Shown: piece by piece, positions 22,379-25,333 of the stretch
How the letters are laid out: every line of letters begins with the position of its first letter
How positions within the stretch are numbered: position 1 is the stretch's first letter
Program-made: the position numbers and the translations under genes
Assembly (NCBI GenBank): GCA_016302985.1
Contig: JAEDMN010000015.1
Coordinates: 1-25,333 of the forward strand
DNA from: Kiritimatiellia bacterium
Lineage (GTDB): Bacteria; Verrucomicrobiota; Kiritimatiellia; RFP12; UBA1067
Direction of reading: 5' to 3'
DNA: 25,333 nucleotides
The notes under the pieces: model-generated
Seen by the model: only the letters and a program-made list of their open reading frames with translations
What the model was told of the DNA's origin: nothing
The model's database searches: none

Positions 22379-23479
22379 CTAGTAGCGGTAGGGCTTGCCC
22401 GCCTTCGCCATCACCGCGTTGTACTTGCGGAAGGCCTCGACGACGGCCTTCGCGCGCGGCGAGGCCTTGGCGATCTCCTCCCAGAAGGGCACGGCCTTCT
22501 CCTCGACGGTCTTCCACTCCGCGTCCGGGATGGAGCAGAGCCGGAGCTTGCCGCCGTTGACGCGCAGGTCGGCCTCGCCGCCCCAGTACCAGTGCTGGCG
22601 GTAGTAGTGCGAGGAGTCCATCGAGAGCCTGAAGAGCTCCTTCAGGTCCTCCGGCACCTTGTTCCAGCTTTCGGTGTTGGCGAAGTAGGAGCCGATCCAC
22701 GCGCCGGAGAGCGAGTTCGTCAGGAAGTACTTGCAGGCGTCGGCCCAGCCGACGGTGTAGTCCTCCGTGATGCCCGACCAGGCCACGCCGTCCAGCGTGC
22801 CGGTGCGGAGCGCCATCTCGGCGTCCTCGTACGGCAGCGTGACCGGCACGACGCCGAACTGCGAGAGGAACTTGCCCGCGGTCGGGAAGGTGTAGACCTT
22901 CAGGCCCTTGAGGTCCTCGAGGTGGTTGATCGGCTTCTTCGTCGCGAAGTGGCAGGGGTCCCAGGAGCCCGCGGAGAGCCAGGTGACCTTGCCGCCGGAG
23001 GCCTCCTTGTAGGACTCCGACCAGATCTTGTCGAGGCCGTACTTGGAGAAGAGCACCGGCACGTCCAGCGAGTAGCGCGAGGCGAACGGGAAGTAGCCGC
23101 CGAAGACGCGCACGTCGGCCGCGGAGGACATCGAGTCGTCGTCGGACTGCACGCCGTCGATCGTGCCGGCCTGCAGGGCGCTGAAGAGCTCGGACGTCGG
23201 CACGAGCTGGTCGGCGTAGTAGAGGTCGATGTGCATGCGGTTGCCGGCGACCTTGTTGAACGCGTCGATCGCGGGCTTGCAGACATGCTGCGCGAGCGCG
23301 GTGCCGGCGTAGGTCTGGAAGCGCCACTTGATCATCTTGTGCGTCTGCGGAATCGTCACGCCCTTGTCGAGCGGGCTCTTCTTGTCCTTCGGATCGCAGC
23401 CGACCAGGGCCGCGCCGGCGGCCAGGCCGGCGCCCGCGCAGGCGGTCTTGAGGAATTCACGCGTCGAGAGGTTCTTCAT
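22379..23479 (-). CDS. dctP: TRAP transporter substrate-binding lipoprotein (DctP family)
   Basis: A 366-aa periplasmic binding protein. The N-terminus is Tat-like but degenerate (STREFLK instead of S-R-R-x-F-L-K), followed by a lipobox LVGC with C28, so it is probably a lipoprotein held at the membrane. DctP features are ELFSALQAGTIDGVQ (97-111), DLKGLKVYTFPTAG (189-202) and MALRTGTLDGVAWSG (222-236). In most DctP proteins the residue after LKGLK-x is Arg, which pairs with a substrate carboxylate; here it is Y196. This suggests an unusual ligand without a carboxylate. Start 23479 has no good Shine-Dalgarno; a C8A7 run lies just upstream. The gene follows an outer-membrane barrel gene and precedes dctQ. 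Confidence 0.9.
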   Translation of the reverse strand: MKNLSTREFLKTACAGAGLAAGAALVGCDPKDKKSPLDKGVTIPQTHKMIKWRFQTYAGTALAQHVCKPAIDAFNKVAGNRMHIDLYYADQLVPTSELFSALQAGTIDGVQSDDDSMSSAADVRVFGGYFPFASRYSLDVPVLFSKYGLDKIWSESYKEASGGKVTWLSAGSWDPCHFATKKPINHLEDLKGLKVYTFPTAGKFLSQFGVVPVTLPYEDAEMALRTGTLDGVAWSGITEDYTVGWADACKYFLTNSLSGAWIGSYFANTESWNKVPEDLKELFRLSMDSSHYYRQHWYWGGEADLRVNGGKLRLCSIPDAEWKTVEEKAVPFWEEIAKASPRAKAVVEAFRKYNAVMAKAGKPYRY

Positions 23480-23494
23480 TTCGTTCACGCTTTC

Positions 23495-23509
23495 TTTTTT
23501 TGGGGGGGG
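23495..23509. repeat. Adjacent homopolymer runs T7G8 upstream of dctP
   Basis: Seven T (23495-23501) and eight G (23502-23509) adjoin on the plus strand, so the dctP mRNA leader carries C8A7 ending 15 nt before its ATG. Runs of this length are prone to replication slippage and to sequencing error. The run sits between the barrel gene and dctP, where a length change would alter mRNA structure or ribosome access but no reading frame. Confidence 0.6.
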
Positions 23510-23544
23510 AGTGGGTGCTGGATTCGTCTTGCCGGCTGCGGGGG

Positions 23545-24378
23545 TCAGAAGCTGAGCGTCATGTTGACGCCGCCCCAGACGAGCTGGTCCTTGCCGCAGC
23601 CCATGTAGTCCGCCTTGCGGAGCTCGTGGGAGGGGATCCAGGTGTAGTTGACCTGCGCGCTGACGGAGAGGTAGTCCGTGATCGCGTAGCTCGCCGAGAC
23701 GCCGACCGTCTGGTCGGTGATCTCCGTGCCGCAGTCGGTCCAGGCGTTGCCGCCGAAGCCGAGCGAGGCCGAAGGCGAGACGGTCAGCTTCTCCGTCACC
23801 TCGAAGTCGTGGGAGAGGCCGAGCGAGTAGTAGAGGCACGAGACGTCGTTGTCCGCGGAGTCGGCGTAGTTCCAGTACGCGCTCGCACGCGGCGTGACGA
23901 TCGGGTTGTCGTACGAGACCGTCGCGTAGAGGTCCTGGTCGTGGTGCCCGTTGTTGTTCGGGAACGTGTAGAAGATGTGCCCGACCTCGAAGCCCACGCC
24001 GGCGAGCTCGACCGAGTAGCTCAGCGTGTAGTCGATCTCCTGCAGGCCGCCGCTCCGGCGGCTGTTCGTCGCGGTGCCGCGCTTGTGCGTCAGGTCGTAG
24101 CTCTGCCACACGTTGCCGGCGATGGACCCGAAGTCGCCCAGGTCGAGGCCCGCGGTGACGGAGGGCTGCCAGACGGGGTTGCCGTTGCAGATCGTGCCGC
24201 GCCACACGTAGTCGCTCAGGACGTCGAGCGAGACTTCGACGGAGAAGGGGGACTTGTCCGTCTTCTCCAGTTCCGCCGCGGGCTGCTGCGTCGCGGCCTC
24301 CTCGGCGAGGAGGGCGGGGGCGAGCGGGGCCGTGAGGGTGAGGAGGGCGACGCCTCCGAGCTTCTTCATCGTGTTCAT
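23545..24378 (-). CDS. Outer-membrane beta-barrel protein, TorF/Gcw_chp-like putative porin
   Basis: A 277-aa protein with signal peptide MNTMKKLGGVALLTLTAPLA, cleaved near residue 25. The mature part alternates polar and hydrophobic residues with many aromatics and ends in the barrel-type ...NMTLSF. The segment SLDVLSDYVWRGTICNGNP resembles the start of the TorF/Gcw_chp family (a first strand with SDY-x-x-RG). The ATG at 24378 has AAGGAG 9 nt upstream; it is the start with a good ribosome site and gives a signal peptide. It is first in the TRAP/eut operon, under a sigma-54-like promoter. It probably provides the outer-membrane passage for the substrate that DctP captures; a general porin is equally possible. 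Confidence 0.75.
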   Translation of the reverse strand: MNTMKKLGGVALLTLTAPLAPALLAEEAATQQPAAELEKTDKSPFSVEVSLDVLSDYVWRGTICNGNPVWQPSVTAGLDLGDFGSIAGNVWQSYDLTHKRGTATNSRRSGGLQEIDYTLSYSVELAGVGFEVGHIFYTFPNNNGHHDQDLYATVSYDNPIVTPRASAYWNYADSADNDVSCLYYSLGLSHDFEVTEKLTVSPSASLGFGGNAWTDCGTEITDQTVGVSASYAITDYLSVSAQVNYTWIPSHELRKADYMGCGKDQLVWGGVNMTLSF

Positions 24379-24427
24379 CTTTGTTGTCTCCTTGTTTGGG
24401 TCCGTTTTTTTCGGACGCCCGCTTCCT

Positions 24428-24443
24428 AGCACGATGCGTGCCA
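24428..24443 (-). promoter_or_regulatory. Sigma-54 (RpoN) -24/-12 promoter of the TRAP/eut operon
   Basis: The minus strand reads TGGCACGCATCGTGCT. Against the sigma-54 consensus TGGCACRNNNNTTGCW it matches every specified base except one (G for T at the start of TTGC). The GG and GC doublets are 10 bp apart, as required. Predicted transcription starts near 24417, about 39 nt before the barrel-gene ATG, with AAGGAG inside the leader. Sigma-54 needs an activator bound upstream; the near-palindrome at 24572-24610 is at a suitable distance. Part of the element is itself palindromic, which slightly raises the chance of coincidence. Confidence 0.65.
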
Positions 24444-24571
24444 AGTCGGGGGAATGCACATGCCAGGTCGGAAGTCGACAAAAGATGGAAAACGCGACGG
24501 GCCTCCTCCCCCGCTGTTTTTACACGGCCTGTACGAATGCCGCTGACACTGAACGAAATGGAACCGACCTG

Positions 24572-24610
24572 TTTTCATTTTCTGTGTACAGGGGTGACAG
24601 AAAGTGAAAA
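24572..24610. promoter_or_regulatory. 39-bp near-palindrome, candidate operator or enhancer
   Basis: TTTTCATTTTCTGT (24572-24585) pairs with ACAGAAAGTGAAAA (24597-24610): 13 of 14 positions complementary and one T-G, around an 11-nt centre. Allowing one bulge, the symmetry extends by TG/CA on the outside. It lies between the divergent TetR-like gene and the barrel/TRAP/eut operon. Its centre is about 175 bp upstream of the predicted sigma-54 start, typical for an activator site, and its right arm covers the likely -35 of the TetR-like gene. It could bind that regulator, a sigma-54 activator encoded elsewhere, or both. Confidence 0.55.
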
Positions 24611-24622
24611 ACATGATAAACT
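24594..24622 (+). promoter_or_regulatory. Possible promoter of the TetR-like regulator gene
   Basis: GTGACA (24594-24599, five of six to TTGACA) and TAAACT (24617-24622, four of six to TATAAT) are separated by 17 bp. The -35 overlaps the right arm of the near-palindrome, which would allow autoregulation. Predicted start is near 24629. Confidence 0.35.
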
Positions 24623-24685
24623 GCCATCACACGTTTAAAACAAATGTGAAGGGTCTTGATGCTCCAAGTGAAGTGGGGACGGGAC

Positions 24686-25312
24686 ATGAAGGAAAAGATT
24701 CTCATCGCCGCGATGGAGGAATTCGCGGACAAGGGCTACAGGGGCGCCACGCTCCGCGGCATCGCGGGCAAGATCGGCGTCACGGCCGCGCTCGTGAACT
24801 ACCACTACGGGTCAAAGGCCCGTCTGGCGGATGCCGTCATCGAGGCGGAGCGCCGGGCGGTCTCGGTGCCCATCGTCGCCGATCTCAACGGCATCGTCTC
24901 GGACCTGTCCTGGCGCGCGGCGTTGAAGGAATTCATCTACCGCGTCATCGACGTGTTCACGTCCGACGAGGTCCCGAACCGCTACTTCGCGGCTCTCTAC
25001 CGCCAGGAGGCCGCCAACGTCTCGGACAAAGTCAAGTCGCTGCACGACACCTGCCTCATGCCGGTCTACGACCAGCTTGAGAAGCTCGTCGCGCTGGGCG
25101 TGCCCGCGGGCGACCAGTACGCGCCCCGCCTCTGGGCGCTGTCGCTCTGGAACCTGGTGCTGGCCTACGCCCTCAAGGATCCCCACCGCGTCGGCGCGTA
25201 CATCCCGGAGGGGCTTTCGCCGGCCCTCTTCCGGACCGTCGCGGTGGACTTCATGGTGGACCGCGTCCTCGGCCTCCTGCACTACGTCGACCCCCAGCCG
25301 GCGAAGGCCTAG
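24686..25312 (+). CDS. TetR/CerR-like transcriptional regulator
   Basis: A 208-aa cytoplasmic repressor-type protein. The N-terminal helix-turn-helix spans about residues 4-50, with FADKGYRGATLRGIAGKIG and the recognition/turn motif VNYHYGSKARL. The C-terminal ligand-binding region (about 75-208) is helical and resembles the CerR/DUF1956 type. The chosen ATG (24686) begins MKEKILIAAMEEF, typical for the family. An alternative ATG at 24659, with GAAGGG 5 nt upstream, would add nine residues and cannot be excluded. It is divergent from the barrel/TRAP/eut operon across a 307-bp gap containing the near-palindrome and the sigma-54 promoter, so it probably regulates that operon. Ligand unknown. 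A gene may follow it at once. Confidence 0.85.
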   Translation: MKEKILIAAMEEFADKGYRGATLRGIAGKIGVTAALVNYHYGSKARLADAVIEAERRAVSVPIVADLNGIVSDLSWRAALKEFIYRVIDVFTSDEVPNRYFAALYRQEAANVSDKVKSLHDTCLMPVYDQLEKLVALGVPAGDQYAPRLWALSLWNLVLAYALKDPHRVGAYIPEGLSPALFRTVAVDFMVDRVLGLLHYVDPQPAKA

Positions 25313-25316
25313 GTCG

Positions 25317-25333
25317 ATGAAGGTCCTGCGCCC
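25317..25333 (+). CDS. Possible start of a downstream gene, cut by the window edge
   Basis: ATG at 25317 lies 4 bp after the stop of the TetR-like gene and reads MKVLR before the sequence ends. GAAGG lies about 10 nt upstream. The spacing suggests co-transcription with the regulator. Five codons are too few to identify anything. Confidence 0.25.

Noticed and set aside
24441..24470. A second sigma-54-like site (TGGCATGTGCATTCCC) on the minus strand
   Set aside because: The GC doublet of the -12 element is missing, so it fails the essential requirement.

Overview
The window is about two-thirds G+C, with strong third-position GC bias in almost every gene. Its gene mix is secreted glycosidases with unusual domain combinations, a passenger-like beta-strand-repeat surface protein, a TRAP transporter with its own outer-membrane barrel, and tRNA-modification genes. 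This fits a Gram-negative, polysaccharide-degrading, probably anaerobic bacterium, most likely of the PVC group (Kiritimatiellota, Lentisphaerota or Verrucomicrobiota). That placement is inferred from gene content; there is no marker gene.

Layout. Positions 1-379 hold the start of a minus-strand gene leaving the window, a REPIN-like GC-rich inverted repeat and little else. Positions 380-1483 are a plus-strand cluster of two small ORFs and an inositol-monophosphatase-family enzyme. It is followed by a secreted GH31 glycosidase with a CBM9-like C-terminal domain (1569-3836). tcdA and mnmA (3951-5812) overlap in an ATGA and modify positions 37 and 34 of tRNA anticodon loops. Then come a large autotransporter-repeat protein (5871-8531), a GH2 beta-mannosidase-like enzyme (8711-11161) and, overlapping its stop, a zinc-ribbon/multi-pass membrane protein with rhomboid-like features (11158-12348). 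The minus-strand pair 12345-14420 encodes a lactate-permease-family carrier and a Cof-type HAD phosphatase. Divergent from it are an NT5C-like HAD protein (14489-15100) and a secreted GH99-like/CE4 deacetylase fusion (15127-17607).

The most interesting block is the minus-strand operon from 24378 down to 17633: outer-membrane barrel, DctP lipoprotein, DctQ fused to a DUF805 domain, DctM, EutB, EutC. The last five are nearly or actually overlapping. Read in order, it is a path from outer membrane through periplasm and inner membrane to a B12-dependent ethanolamine ammonia-lyase, with no microcompartment genes in the window. DctP has Tyr where most family members have the carboxylate-binding Arg, which suits a substrate without a carboxylate. 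A near-consensus sigma-54 promoter lies upstream of the barrel gene. A 39-bp near-palindrome sits about 175 bp upstream of the predicted start, between the operon and a divergent TetR/CerR-like regulator (24686-25312).

Regulatory theme: several genes have an extended -10 box (TGnTATAAT or TGnTATACT) just before the start codon. In at least three cases it is only 6-8 nt from the ATG, which predicts leaderless mRNAs. No rRNA, tRNA, CRISPR array or insertion sequence was recognised.
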